Assembly (NCBI GenBank): GCA_964515195.1
Contig: CAZETK010000001.1
Span: forward strand, 1 to 64,000
Source: Ga0074139 sp964515195
GTDB lineage: Bacteria; Bdellovibrionota; Bdellovibrionia; Bdellovibrionales; Bdellovibrionaceae
Length of the DNA: 64,000 nucleotides
Reading direction: 5' to 3'
Shown here piece after piece: positions 34,716 through 44,204 of the stretch. The position numbers were made by a program, and so were the translations under genes. The notes beneath the pieces are model-generated. The model was given only the letters and a program-made list of their open reading frames with translations, had not been told where the DNA came from and ran no database searches. The first letter of the stretch is position 1. Every line of letters begins with the position of its first letter.

Positions 34716-37326
34716 AATCAGCAAACCAAGTCGAGTTTTTTTAATGGCAGGCCTTTTCTTGCCCATGCTACTAGCAGCCCAACCGCGAGTGGAATTTCGT
34801 GACCATCAGCTGGTCATTGATGGCAAATCGCAACCGCAATTGTTTGGCGCCGAAGTTCAGTACTTTCGTCTTCGAGGTGGTTATGGCCCGAATGTACCGC
34901 GATCTAAGGTCTTAGCTCTTTGGAATAAGGCCCTTGATCATTTTGTTGACGCTAAAATGAATGCGATCAGCTTCTATATTCCCTGGGACTTTCATGAGTA
35001 TGCTGAAGGCCAGTTTGACTTTACAGGCAGCGTGGATCAAGACGGTGATGGTCGTCCTGACTATCCGTCTCGGGATTTAATAACCTTTTTTAAATTAATT
35101 GAAGAGCGCGGCATCAGCCGTATCATGGTGCGCCCTGGCCCTTATATTAATGCCGAGTGGGGATTCTTAGGCTTTGGCGCCATTCCCAGCTGGTTTCATG
35201 ATAAGTATCCCGACAGTCATATGAGAGCTCCTTATGGTCATCGCAGTCGCTTATATGACTATCACAATCCCGATCTGCTCCACCATACCGCCCTCTGGTT
35301 TAAAGCTTTGCACCAGCAAGTTCTTTCGCAGTTTATGGGACCCGGTAAGCCGATCGTATTTTTACAGCTTGATAATGAAACTAACTTTCAATGGCAGTCC
35401 ATTTTTAATCATGATTTCAGCCGCAGTGCGATTTTTCGGTACCAAGATTTTTTAAAGAATTTCTATTTCGACCTATCAGCAGTTAATCAAGCCCACGATC
35501 GGCAGTGGGTAAGGTGGAATCAAATTCAGCCGCCCCTTTATCCAGGTCGCAATGTTAAAGAAGACCAAGAGTGGTATCGTTTTTCTGACTATTCCATGTA
35601 TAATTTCTTAGGCAAAGTTCGTAATCTTTGGCATCAAATCGGAGTTAAAGAGCCACAGGTTCTTTTTACATTAGCGGAAAGTTTTAATGCGCCTGCCAAT
35701 GGAGTTCTTCCCAATTATATCTATCGAAATGCTCCGGGAAAAACTGGGCTGATGACTGTCAATCTTTATCCAAAAACGTTCGAAGAAGGCCACAAGCCTT
35801 TGATGAACTCACCCTTCAAGGCCGACCTGGATGTAAAATCCGCGGATGAGGCGAATGATGTCTACTTGGGGTCTCACCAAGAGTGGGTGATGGGGCCGGA
35901 GATTCAAGGAGGCTGGTGGCGTGGTATCGATGTGACCCGCGAATCTCGTCAGCAAACTTATTTGACGGTGTTGGGACATGGGATGAAAGCCATTTTCATC
36001 TACTATTTCAATGAAGGTCAAAACTGGGATTCCGAATGGACCCATCAGCAAATTTCACCGCTCTACGAAGAGCTGCGCCGAGAGCGTGGATTCTTAAGCA
36101 CGCCAATGGCCCAACTTCCTGAGGACTTTTGGAATGAATTGCAAGGGCGATCAGATCGTCAAATCCTTTTAGGCTTTGACGTTAGACGGATCATGCGTCT
36201 GGGACCGGATCATGACCAAGAGCTGTATTTTGATGCACCATTGGATGGTCAAGCGAACCCACGAGATCACTATCAGCATTTAAAAATGTTAGGTGAAACT
36301 TTGTTTTTTCCTTATCAAGATTTTTTAGCCAGAGCTATTGGGGCTAACGATCAAGAAGTGGCGCTGGTCAAGGATAGTACAAGTCACGAACTGTCAGCGG
36401 ATCCTCAGTTGCCAGCTCACTTGGCCGCAGCCGATTGGACGGGGGGCCTTCTCGGCGCACTGATGAACGCCGATATCAACCCGCTGGTTCTACATGGAGA
36501 TATTTCACCAGAGGACCGCTTCCAAGATTTGAAGGTTTTAGTGCACCTTGATACGGGTTCGAATCATACTCGCACAATAAGTCTATTTAAATCGGCCCTT
36601 TCGCGAGGCAGGACTATAGTTAACTTTCTTTCGAGTGCAACTCCCCAGAATCTACAGCTAGATATTCCTTCCGTTCTATTATTTGGACGCCAGTCAGATC
36701 CCACTCCGCTGGCCTTTTACATTGATCATACTGGGCGATTCACATCACCTACGCAGCCCAATGCCAAAATTGTGACTTTTCAGTCATCAAATCCAGTCTA
36801 CTCTTACGATGAAGATTCCATTAAGCAGCACGGTTGTCAGGGAGTTCTGTTCTGGAACGACAAGACAGTCGGATACCATTGTCCACTAGGGGATGGACAT
36901 TTGATCCAAATCGGAGCTTTGATATTTGAGCATTATAACTCCGGGGCTTATGCCTTGATGCCTAACGCTAAAGAGCAACGTCAATTTATGAAGACATTGC
37001 TTAATGATTCTCAGATTCAACCTTTAACTGAATTTTCTGAAGAAGCTGAAAAGATTGTGGCCTTCGCACGTAAAGATCCTAAAAGGGAGCTGTTATGGAT
37101 GACTGTTAAGACGGGAGCAACAAAGGCGCAAAGTTTAAGATTAAAAGTAAGTCAGACTTTGCTAAATGACTCCTTAGGCGCTGCCGAAACATTTCAAGTG
37201 ACGGATGTGCTTGCTAAGACAACCCAAAAGATCTCAAAATCCAAGCTGACAAAGGACGGCTTCAGTATCCAGATCGAGCCCAACGGCAGCACGGTGTTCG
37301 TTATTAAACGTTATGAAAAAAATTGA
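34705..37326 (+). CDS. GH35 beta-galactosidase, exported, 873 aa
   Basis: A glycoside hydrolase that removes beta-linked galactose (or related sugars). Seen: signal peptide (KISKPSRVFLMAGLFLPMLLA), the GH35 motif PGPYINAEWGFLGFGAIPSW (about residue 150), the acid/base Glu in QLDNETNF (about 227), and the nucleophile candidate in GPEIQGGWW (about 397). C-terminal beta domains follow. GTG 34705 is chosen because GGGCAGG precedes it; a TTG at 34687 is also possible. The gene overlaps the stop of the beta-helix gene and its end overlaps the pirin start by 14 bases, so these three are one operon. Confidence 0.9.
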   Translation: MKNKISKPSRVFLMAGLFLPMLLAAQPRVEFRDHQLVIDGKSQPQLFGAEVQYFRLRGGYGPNVPRSKVLALWNKALDHFVDAKMNAISFYIPWDFHEYAEGQFDFTGSVDQDGDGRPDYPSRDLITFFKLIEERGISRIMVRPGPYINAEWGFLGFGAIPSWFHDKYPDSHMRAPYGHRSRLYDYHNPDLLHHTALWFKALHQQVLSQFMGPGKPIVFLQLDNETNFQWQSIFNHDFSRSAIFRYQDFLKNFYFDLSAVNQAHDRQWVRWNQIQPPLYPGRNVKEDQEWYRFSDYSMYNFLGKVRNLWHQIGVKEPQVLFTLAESFNAPANGVLPNYIYRNAPGKTGLMTVNLYPKTFEEGHKPLMNSPFKADLDVKSADEANDVYLGSHQEWVMGPEIQGGWWRGIDVTRESRQQTYLTVLGHGMKAIFIYYFNEGQNWDSEWTHQQISPLYEELRRERGFLSTPMAQLPEDFWNELQGRSDRQILLGFDVRRIMRLGPDHDQELYFDAPLDGQANPRDHYQHLKMLGETLFFPYQDFLARAIGANDQEVALVKDSTSHELSADPQLPAHLAAADWTGGLLGALMNADINPLVLHGDISPEDRFQDLKVLVHLDTGSNHTRTISLFKSALSRGRTIVNFLSSATPQNLQLDIPSVLLFGRQSDPTPLAFYIDHTGRFTSPTQPNAKIVTFQSSNPVYSYDEDSIKQHGCQGVLFWNDKTVGYHCPLGDGHLIQIGALIFEHYNSGAYALMPNAKEQRQFMKTLLNDSQIQPLTEFSEEAEKIVAFARKDPKRELLWMTVKTGATKAQSLRLKVSQTLLNDSLGAAETFQVTDVLAKTTQKISKSKLTKDGFSIQIEPNGSTVFVIKRYEKN

Positions 37327-38224
37327 TTTAGTCATTCCTTCTCGAGAAAAAGATGTTGGCGGGTTTCCGGTACGCCGAATTCTACCCTATGTAAACCAAC
37401 GAATGGTGGGTCCTTTTATTTTTTTTGATCATATGGGACCCGCAGACTTTCTAGCGGGTGAAGGTTTGACGGTTAGACCTCACCCACACATCCATCTTTC
37501 AACTGTGACCTACTTATTTGAAGGAAAAATTCATCATCGTGATAGTTTAGGTTCTGATCAGTTGATCGAACCTGGTGCTATTAATTGGATGACAGCAGGG
37601 CATGGAATCGTTCACTCTGAGCGTACGCCAGAAGACTTAAAGAAAACTGGTGGTCGACTCAATGGCATACAATGTTGGGTCGCGCTTCCAGAAGAATCAC
37701 AAGATGTAAAACCTAGTTTTCATCATCATGCATTCGATACCTTGCCAGAATTTGAAGTTGACGGAGCCAAGCTGAAACTCCTTTTGGGAACGGCTTTTGA
37801 ACGCCGAAGTCCCGTTCAAGTTCACTCCGATCTGTTCTATCTAGATGTGTTTCTTTCGGAGGGAGGCAGTCTGAATATTCCCTGTGATGGACGCGAAGGC
37901 GCTGTCTATCTAGTCAGTGGAGAAGTCGAAGTGGATGATATTATTTTAGAGCCCTATACCATGGCTGTTGGCCATATGGGGGAATCCATTGTTGTCAAAG
38001 CGCGTGAATCATCACGCCTAATGTTATTGGGAGGGAAACCTGTTGGGGAGCGTTTTATCTATTGGAACTTTGTTTCCAGCTCCAAAGAAAATTTAGAAAA
38101 GGCTAAAAGATCTTGGGCAGTCGGACCCGGCGATCAGGATGGAAGATTCCCTAAGATTCCAGGTGATGATCAAGACTTTATCCCTCTACCCCGGGAGCAC
38201 AATCCACCCGGCACGGCGCTGTAG
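37313..38224 (+). CDS. Pirin-family protein, 303 aa
   Basis: A bicupin protein with an N-terminal metal site (RPHPHIHLSTVTYLFEG and HGIVHSERT: His, His, His, Glu). Some pirins act as quercetin dioxygenases, others as redox-sensing regulators. The C-terminal cupin lacks metal ligands as usual. It starts inside the end of the GH35 gene (14-base overlap), suggesting translational coupling. A second, shorter pirin (YhhW type) lies 2.2 kb downstream. Flavonoid oxidation would fit plant-derived sugar use, but that is speculative. Confidence 0.9.
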   Translation: MKKIDLVIPSREKDVGGFPVRRILPYVNQRMVGPFIFFDHMGPADFLAGEGLTVRPHPHIHLSTVTYLFEGKIHHRDSLGSDQLIEPGAINWMTAGHGIVHSERTPEDLKKTGGRLNGIQCWVALPEESQDVKPSFHHHAFDTLPEFEVDGAKLKLLLGTAFERRSPVQVHSDLFYLDVFLSEGGSLNIPCDGREGAVYLVSGEVEVDDIILEPYTMAVGHMGESIVVKARESSRLMLLGGKPVGERFIYWNFVSSSKENLEKAKRSWAVGPGDQDGRFPKIPGDDQDFIPLPREHNPPGTAL

Positions 38225-38258
38225 AGGGTCTCGTAGTAATTAAGGCTCGGCTTAAGAT

Positions 38259-39164
38259 TTAAAGCTCGAAGTTTTGTAGACTATCGCGGATGATTTCTGT
38301 CCCTATCTGAACAAAGGCATTTACCTTAGGCGATAAGTGTCTTTGACCGCTGTAGAGAAAATGAACCGGACGAACATTGGCTTTCCAGTCGTCAAGGACT
38401 CTTACGAGTTTTCCAGATCGAACCTCTAATCCACATAAAAAAGTTGGAAGCAATGAAATTCCAAGTCCCCTCATTGTGAGTACTTTTAATACATTTACTT
38501 CGTTTATTAAAAACTGCTTCTTCATGGGGACATCTATCGAGCCTTTTGGCCCTTTCAGTTTCCATGATTCCGTCCCCAAAGGAGCAAACTGCAGACAGCT
38601 GTGTTGACGTAAATCCTTAGGACTTTGTGGGTAACCGGCTTTCTTTAAATAGCTGGGACTTGCAAAGGCTGCGAAATAAATATCACCCAATTTTTTTGCT
38701 ACGAGGCTTGAGTCTTTCAGGTTTCCTGCTCGAATGGCCAAATCAAATCCTTCAGAGATCAGATCCACACTGCGGTCACTTAAGAAAATATCAAAGGTTA
38801 TTTTTGGGAAATCCAATTTGAATTTTTCAATGACCTTAGGAAGTATCACGCTTCCAAACTCCACCGGTGAAGTTATACGTAAAAGCCCCTGGGCCTCGGC
38901 TTGACCTGTTGTGATTTCCGCTTCGGCCTCACGGATGCTATCAAGACTTTGCGTGCATTTTTCAAAAAACCTTCTTCCTTCGGGAGTTACAAAAAGTTTT
39001 CTCGTTGTTCGCCTTATGAGAATAATCCCAAGCCTTTTCTCTAGGTTCGACACTTTTGCGCTGACAGTTGAATTTGGCATGTTTAATTGTTGGGCAGCGC
39101 GCGTGAAGCTTCCCAGCTCAACAACCTTAGAAAATATGGCTATTTCATTCAGATCTAATTCCAT
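38259..39164 (-). CDS. LysR-family transcriptional regulator, 301 aa
   Basis: The N-terminal helix-turn-helix is ELDLNEIAIFSKVVELGSFTRAAQQLNMPNSTVSAKVSNLE, followed by a periplasmic-binding-like effector domain. The start is taken as the ATG at 39164, which matches family lengths; an in-frame ATG 36 bases upstream is also possible and neither has a good Shine-Dalgarno. It is divergent from yceI and a YhhW-type pirin, so it likely regulates them. The 129-base gap to yceI would hold the shared operator; AT-rich sequence is there but no clear T-N11-A box was verified. Confidence 0.9.
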   Translation of the reverse strand: MELDLNEIAIFSKVVELGSFTRAAQQLNMPNSTVSAKVSNLEKRLGIILIRRTTRKLFVTPEGRRFFEKCTQSLDSIREAEAEITTGQAEAQGLLRITSPVEFGSVILPKVIEKFKLDFPKITFDIFLSDRSVDLISEGFDLAIRAGNLKDSSLVAKKLGDIYFAAFASPSYLKKAGYPQSPKDLRQHSCLQFAPLGTESWKLKGPKGSIDVPMKKQFLINEVNVLKVLTMRGLGISLLPTFLCGLEVRSGKLVRVLDDWKANVRPVHFLYSGQRHLSPKVNAFVQIGTEIIRDSLQNFEL

Positions 39165-39292
39165 GGACTTATTATACAATAGGATGAAAAGTAATTCCAT
39201 ATTTTACTATCTAATAAATTATGAAATTGTTCGATAAATTACTTGTATAGGACAAAGAGAATTTTAAACCAATAAAACAAAGGAGACCTCAA

Positions 39293-39823
39293 GTGACTAC
39301 AAAGTATCAACTAGACCCTTCCCATTCAACTGCAAGCTTTAGCATTAAACATATGATGATTGCCAAAGTTCATGGAGGATTCGAAAAGATGACTGGCACT
39401 CTTGTGCTGGATTCTGAAGATCCAAGTAAATCCTATGTTGAAGCCGAGATCGATGTAAAAAGCATTAACACCCGCGAGCCGCAACGCGATACACACTTAA
39501 AAAGTGCGGACTTTTTTGATGTCGAAAAATTTCCGACAATCACTTTTAAATCTAACGGTGTCGAAAAAGCTGGTGACGGACTTTTGGTGATTGGAGATCT
39601 CACAATTCATGGCGTGACTCAGAAAGTAACACTCGAAGTAGAGGGACCAAGCGCCGAGATAAAAGACCCTTGGGGCAATATCAAAATCGGAGCTTCGGCG
39701 ACTACTAAAATTAAGCGTAAAGATTTCGGCTTATCATGGAACGCAGCTCTTGAGGCAGGCGGATTTCTAGTCGGTGATGATGTGAATATCACTCTCGAGG
39801 TGCAATTTGTAAAACAAGCCTAA
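39293..39823 (+). CDS. YceI-family lipid-binding protein, 176 aa
   Basis: A lipocalin-like barrel protein of the YceI family, which binds isoprenoid-type lipids. Motifs: YQLDPSHSTASFSIKHMMIAKVHGGF, SINTREPQRDTHLKSADFFDVEKFPTITFKS. There is no signal peptide here (start GTG after AAAGGAGA), so it is probably cytosolic. The gene is followed by the pirin YhhW-type gene (13 bases later) with an AGGAGG box. It is divergent from LysR; LysR-YceI-pirin groups are common and linked to quinone or oxidative stress. Confidence 0.92.
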   Translation: MTTKYQLDPSHSTASFSIKHMMIAKVHGGFEKMTGTLVLDSEDPSKSYVEAEIDVKSINTREPQRDTHLKSADFFDVEKFPTITFKSNGVEKAGDGLLVIGDLTIHGVTQKVTLEVEGPSAEIKDPWGNIKIGASATTKIKRKDFGLSWNAALEAGGFLVGDDVNITLEVQFVKQA

Positions 39824-39836
39824 TAAAGGAGGTCAC

Positions 39837-40535
39837 ATGTTACAACTTAGAAAATCCGAGGAAAGAGGCCTTGGTAATCACGGTTGGCTGAGATCGCGGC
39901 ATACTTTCTCATTTGCCGAGTACTATGACCCGAAACACATGGGATTTCGCAGCTTGCGGGTGATCAATGAAGATCGCATAGCCGGGGGGACGGGTTTTGG
40001 CGCTCATCCCCACCGGGATATGGAAATAATCTCTTATGTAATTAGCGGAGCTCTTGAACATCAAGATTCTATGGGAAACAAAACTCTAATCCGCCCTGGC
40101 GAGGTGCAAAGAATGACTGCGGGAACGGGAGTTGTTCATTCGGAATACAATGCCATGGCGGATGAAGAAACTCATTTTTTTCAAATTTGGGTCCGACCGA
40201 AAGCCCCGGGTGGAAACCCGAGTTATGGACAAAAGAACTTTGAAAATGAATTGAGCTCTCAAAAGCTGACACTGGTGATTTCACAAGATGCGCGTGACGG
40301 TTCGATTGGAATAAAACAAGATGCGGATCTCTACATTTCAAGGCTGAATAAGAGCGACGAAGTAGAATTAAAACTTCGGCAAGGTCGAGGTATATGGATA
40401 CAGGTTATAAAGGGAGAGCTTGAAGTCAATGGACAAGCGATTGCCACAGGCGATGCGCTTTCTTTTGAGAACGAGGAGCTTGTTCGCATCAAAGCACAGG
40501 ATTCAAGTGAATTCTTCCTCTTTGATCTGGCGTAG
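39837..40535 (+). CDS. Pirin-like bicupin (YhhW/YhaK type), 232 aa
   Basis: Typical family start LRKSEERGLGNHGWLRSRHTFSFAEYYDP, metal site HPHRDMEIISYVISG and HSEYN. The E. coli relative YhhW oxidises quercetin. The C-terminal cupin is the usual non-metal one. It is co-transcribed with the YceI gene. The ATG follows AAAGGAGGTCAC. It probably belongs to a redox-stress or quinone response controlled by the divergent LysR. Confidence 0.9.
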   Translation: MLQLRKSEERGLGNHGWLRSRHTFSFAEYYDPKHMGFRSLRVINEDRIAGGTGFGAHPHRDMEIISYVISGALEHQDSMGNKTLIRPGEVQRMTAGTGVVHSEYNAMADEETHFFQIWVRPKAPGGNPSYGQKNFENELSSQKLTLVISQDARDGSIGIKQDADLYISRLNKSDEVELKLRQGRGIWIQVIKGELEVNGQAIATGDALSFENEELVRIKAQDSSEFFLFDLA

Positions 40536-40581
40536 AATGAGAATCTTACTTTAAAGGCCGCCTGTATTATTCTGGAATTAC

Positions 40582-41952
40582 CTAAACTTGTTTCAGCTTT
40601 GCAGTGAAGTGCCTGAGGAATCGAGCCTGCTCCACAATCCGATAAGCCGGGAGTTTGGGCAGCTCACCTTGCGAGGCGTGAGCTGATTCGATGATGTAGT
40701 CAATATGGCTTTGTGTATACACCCGGCGGGGAAATGCCAATCGGACAAGCTCCTGCGTGGCGGGAACTTCTTCTCCTGTTTCAGGATTCTGGTGTCCAAA
40801 CATTAAAGATCCGATTTCAACCCCCCGCAGGCCGATATTTTCGTAAAGAAAGGTGGCCAGCGACTGCGCTGGAAAATCCTGGGGCTTGAGGTGGGGGATG
40901 GTGGCTTTCGCATCCAAATAAACAGCATGGCCTCCGTAAGGCTTCACCACCTTATACCCTGCGCTTTCTAGGCCTTCGGCAAAGTAGGCGATACTTTTAA
41001 TTCGGTAGGTGAGATAGTGTTCATCCTGGATTTCTTCAAGGCCTGTTGCGATGGCTTCAAGGTCGCGCCCTGCCAAACCCCCATAAGTGGGGAATCCTTC
41101 TGTAATCACCATCCGTTGTCGGATATCAGAGGCCAAGGCTGAGTCCTTCAAAGCAAGAAACCCCCCAATATTGGCGAAGGCATCTTTTTTTGCACTCATT
41201 AAGACACCGTCAGCGAAAGAGAACATTTCGCGGGCAATCTTGGAAACGGATGCCGAGGCATAGGCTTTTTCACGGAGCTTGATAAAGAAAGCATTTTCTG
41301 CAAAACGGGCTGCATCGATAAACAAAGGGATTCCGTAATCATTTAAAATGTTTTTTGTGGCACGGATGTTCTCTAAAGAAACGGGCTGACCTCCGGCGCT
41401 GTTGTTGGTGACGGTCATAATAAAAAACGCCACATCGTTCGATTTTTTTTGCAATACTGACTTTAGGGCTTCCAGGTCTACATTGCCTTTGAAAGGATGC
41501 TCTGCCTGGGTTTCTTTCGACTCCTGGCTGGGAAGATTAACAGACAGGCCTCCCATGGATTCTATATTGGCTTGAGTGGTGTCGAATTGAGTGTTTCCCA
41601 ATACGCGCATGCCGGGTTTTAAAAGGGATTGGCAGAGCAGCGCTTCGGCCGAACGTCCCTGGTGAGTGGGAATAATGGACTCAAGGCCTGTCAGTTCTTG
41701 GATGGTTTTTTGAAATCGAAGAAAACTTCTTGATCCTGCGTAGGACTCATCTCCGAGCATCATGGCCGCCCACTGTTGGCTCGACATGGCGCTTGTCCCG
41801 CTATCCGTTAAAAAATCAAAGGTGACGGTTTCGGCTGGAAGTAAGAAAAGGTTGTAGAAGGCCGACTGGATCGCTTTCTTGCGCTCCTCTTGTGAAAGAA
41901 TCGGAATGGGCTCGACCATTTTGATTTTAAAAGGTTCAAAAACAGTTTTCAT
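40582..41952 (-). CDS. tnaA: Tryptophanase (beta-eliminating lyase), 456 aa
   Basis: A PLP enzyme that breaks tryptophan into indole, pyruvate and ammonia. The PLP Lys is in SAKKDAF and the aspartate in FIDAARFAENAFFIK. It resembles TnaA and tyrosine phenol-lyase over the full length. The specificity segment RGVEIGSLMFG matches tryptophanase (VEIGS), while tyrosine phenol-lyases have an Arg (MERG). So tryptophanase is the better call, but indole production would need testing. A tnaC-like leader was not seen. It is convergent with the pirin gene. A single monocistronic unit is likely. Confidence 0.82.
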   Translation of the reverse strand: MKTVFEPFKIKMVEPIPILSQEERKKAIQSAFYNLFLLPAETVTFDFLTDSGTSAMSSQQWAAMMLGDESYAGSRSFLRFQKTIQELTGLESIIPTHQGRSAEALLCQSLLKPGMRVLGNTQFDTTQANIESMGGLSVNLPSQESKETQAEHPFKGNVDLEALKSVLQKKSNDVAFFIMTVTNNSAGGQPVSLENIRATKNILNDYGIPLFIDAARFAENAFFIKLREKAYASASVSKIAREMFSFADGVLMSAKKDAFANIGGFLALKDSALASDIRQRMVITEGFPTYGGLAGRDLEAIATGLEEIQDEHYLTYRIKSIAYFAEGLESAGYKVVKPYGGHAVYLDAKATIPHLKPQDFPAQSLATFLYENIGLRGVEIGSLMFGHQNPETGEEVPATQELVRLAFPRRVYTQSHIDYIIESAHASQGELPKLPAYRIVEQARFLRHFTAKLKQV

Positions 41953-42270
41953 ACAAGCCCTCTCGTTTCTATAAGAATAGTAGGATAAATCTATAACGGC
42001 CCATCTCTGTCAATGTTGGAATGCTAAGCGTTAAGCCTAATACAGGCCTTAAAATCCAGTGGGCCCAGATCCTTATATCAAGGACGGATATATTGACTCG
42101 ATAAAGCGGCCCCACCACAGGCATGGTCTCAAGGCCTCTCAATTCTGTGGCATAAAAACAAGACGAATTCGTTCGCAATGGAATATGAAATCGAAAAGGG
42201 TCTGGGTCTATGTGCCACTATCGCTCTGTTTGGGTTCATTTTTAGGAGATTTTGAGGATCGGGGGGCTCT
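41953..42270. other. Gene-poor spacer
   Basis: No credible gene. Short open frames here (42059-42289 and 41969-42178) lack family resemblance and ribosome-binding sites. The stretch precedes decayed gene fragments and may itself be degraded sequence. Confidence 0.5.
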
Positions 42271-42480
42271 CTACTCTGCAATGAAGTAGCAAGAGGCGTA
42301 AATGTTTTCATTCGAAGTCAAGCTATTCACACTGTCTGTCGATAAACCGACCTGGTTCAGAGGCGCAGCCCTGAAATTAACCCGGGACTGACCATTGTCC
42401 CAGCTATAAATCCTGAGACCTTGTTTGCCAGCGACCTGGAGTTTTTCAGTGCTCGGAAAGGGATTTCGACTTTTGATGAC
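42271..42480 (-). pseudogene. Unassigned protein fragment, 69 codons
   Basis: An uninterrupted minus-strand frame without a start codon, bounded by stops. Its composition (GLRIYSWDNGQSRVNFR, YASCYFIAE at the end) looks like real protein sequence. Not assigned to a family. It is antisense to the first bases of the nitroreductase remnant, so it probably marks a rearrangement point. Confidence 0.35.
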
Positions 42481-42745
42481 CTATTTTGACGTTGGGAATG
42501 GAACGAGCCAGCCGATGACAATGTCATCTTCATTGATTAATTTTATAAATTTGAAGCTTTTGGACTCTTACTTTCAAAGCAAAAAGCCTATTTTTCAAAA
42601 AGGCGAGGCGCTTCTGTAAACGACTTTCGGTTACTAAACTGATCAAGTTCCTGCCTGGATGCTTCAAGCAGGAATCTCAACTGAGTTGTCAGCGGAGGTT
42701 CGCACTTTTCGAAGGCCAGTCGGCAAAGTTTTAAAGTTCATTTAA
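42461..42745 (+). pseudogene. Nitroreductase-family remnant (C-terminal third)
   Basis: The reading QPMTMSSSLINFINLKLLDS...FQKGEALL aligns without gaps to the intact nitroreductase at 21.5 kb (QPLTMSSTLIYLMNQQLLDE...). After two in-frame TAA codons (42617, 42635) the same frame continues DQVPAWM...ELSAEVRTFRRP, again matching. So it is a paralogue killed by nonsense mutations and with its N-terminal two thirds missing. Confidence 0.85.
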
Positions 42746-42804
42746 CATCCGAAAATATTTTTTCCGTTAGAACTCAGTTGATAACGAGCTGAGTTGAAGT
42801 TTCC

Positions 42805-44076
42805 CTAAACAATAAGTTTTTTGGAGCGTAACCAACCTCCTGTTACTGTTTTGAAGGAGCCGCACATGTCTTCCATTGAATTTTTAAGTTGAGAAAAACC
42901 ACTGTTAAACATAATGCCATATCGATATTCACCCGAATGATCAGACCCGCAGTTGATTCTGACAATTCGACCAGTAACTTCGTGACGAGCTGAATTCAAA
43001 TAGAATTTCATTTCTACCTTTTGATCTACCTCATTGCATATTGGTTGAAGTGATGAAATCAGGCATCCACTTAGTGAAAGGTTTTTAATTTCACACTTCA
43101 TTAAAGATAAGTTTATAGTAAGCATTGATTCAATTTTTGTTGGCAATCGAAAGTGAACTCGTGGGCCCAAAGCCGCTTGCCCAAGGTCGTTTAAAGAATC
43201 AAAACACGGATTAGAGTCAGTCCAGTCATAGGAGGCCTTAATTCGCATCAAATCTTTGGGTCGCAAAGAATAAAATAATTCTGTTTTTGCCTCAAAAAAG
43301 TATTTTAAGGTGGAATCATCCATAGTTGGGTATAGAAGGACGCCCTTTGATTTAATAGGGAATTTAAAGTTTTCCACGTTATCTTTGAAGAAAAAATCAA
43401 AAAGATTGCTGTTTTCTTTTCGGTGTCCATACTTTCTAAGCATGTATTCCCTAAGAGTTTTAAGATTTAGCGACATATGAACGGCGGCTGCTCCCTTTAC
43501 GGATTCGTAGGTTGTAACCCGTCCGTTCCTTTTAAAATTAAAAAGTGTAGAGTAGAAAGGTTGAGCATGGGGATGAACTGTGGCTATAAGATAATCAGCT
43601 CCCATGAAATCAACACTGAACTTGTGAAGGTAGTTCATCATAAAAAGATTAATAAATGACCCACCCTGTGTCTTGCGATAGGACTTATGAACAGCCATGG
43701 CAGAAACTTCCACGAGTCGTTTTCCCTTCGCGCGCAGATTATCATTTTCCTTTTTGTATTGAGCGTCACAAGGTAATCCGAACTCGGAATCCTGAATCAA
43801 ACTTAGAGTGGCAATTACGTTATCCCCTTTTTTTGCAATAACCACATTTGTAAAAGGAACTGCGGAGTATAGGTTGCAGCGCATTCCACAATTTTCAGGG
43901 TCCATGATGCCAAGACCGACATAACAATCATGAAGTAATTTAAAAGCCTGTTCAAACTCTGACACATTTGATGCAATTTTTATTTCGATTTCATGATCCA
44001 ATTTACGATCAAATTTCAGATGTTTAGAAATAAGGTAAGATCGTACAGTCTTTGGTAGTAAGTATCTTAGATTCAT
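42805..44076 (-). CDS. FeeM-like N-acyl amino acid synthase with PilZ domain, 423 aa
   Basis: Residues 30-220 resemble the FeeM catalytic core, a GNAT-fold enzyme that joins fatty acyl groups from acyl carrier protein to amino acids (LVEVSAMAVHKSYRKTQGG, DYLIATVHPHAQPFYSTLFNFKR). Residues about 305-400 look like a PilZ domain (PRVHFRLPTK..., NLSLSGCLISS, RYGIMFNSG); the usual RxxxR part is less clear, so c-di-GMP binding is uncertain. Acyl amino acids act as signals or surfactants. The gene stands alone between two decayed gene fragments. Its codon use looks like the rest of the chromosome. Regulation of a lipid signal by c-di-GMP is an inference. Confidence 0.75.
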   Translation of the reverse strand: MNLRYLLPKTVRSYLISKHLKFDRKLDHEIEIKIASNVSEFEQAFKLLHDCYVGLGIMDPENCGMRCNLYSAVPFTNVVIAKKGDNVIATLSLIQDSEFGLPCDAQYKKENDNLRAKGKRLVEVSAMAVHKSYRKTQGGSFINLFMMNYLHKFSVDFMGADYLIATVHPHAQPFYSTLFNFKRNGRVTTYESVKGAAAVHMSLNLKTLREYMLRKYGHRKENSNLFDFFFKDNVENFKFPIKSKGVLLYPTMDDSTLKYFFEAKTELFYSLRPKDLMRIKASYDWTDSNPCFDSLNDLGQAALGPRVHFRLPTKIESMLTINLSLMKCEIKNLSLSGCLISSLQPICNEVDQKVEMKFYLNSARHEVTGRIVRINCGSDHSGEYRYGIMFNSGFSQLKNSMEDMCGSFKTVTGGWLRSKKLIV

Positions 44077-44204
44077 AAATGTGTCCCCCGATAAATTAAA
44101 TTATCCCAATTTGAGTGGGAAATTCTTATTCACAAAAAATGGGCGTATGCGCAGAAAACTTCTGTGAATTAAGTGAGTTATGAAGTTTGAATCATTTTGA
44201 GTCA

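Noticed and set aside
40582..41952. Tyrosine phenol-lyase
   Set aside because: The segment GVEIGS matches tryptophanase, and the Arg of tyrosine phenol-lyase (MERG) is absent.
42059..42289. 76-codon plus-strand frame
   Set aside because: No ribosome-binding site or family pattern; it overlaps the fragment frame on the other strand.
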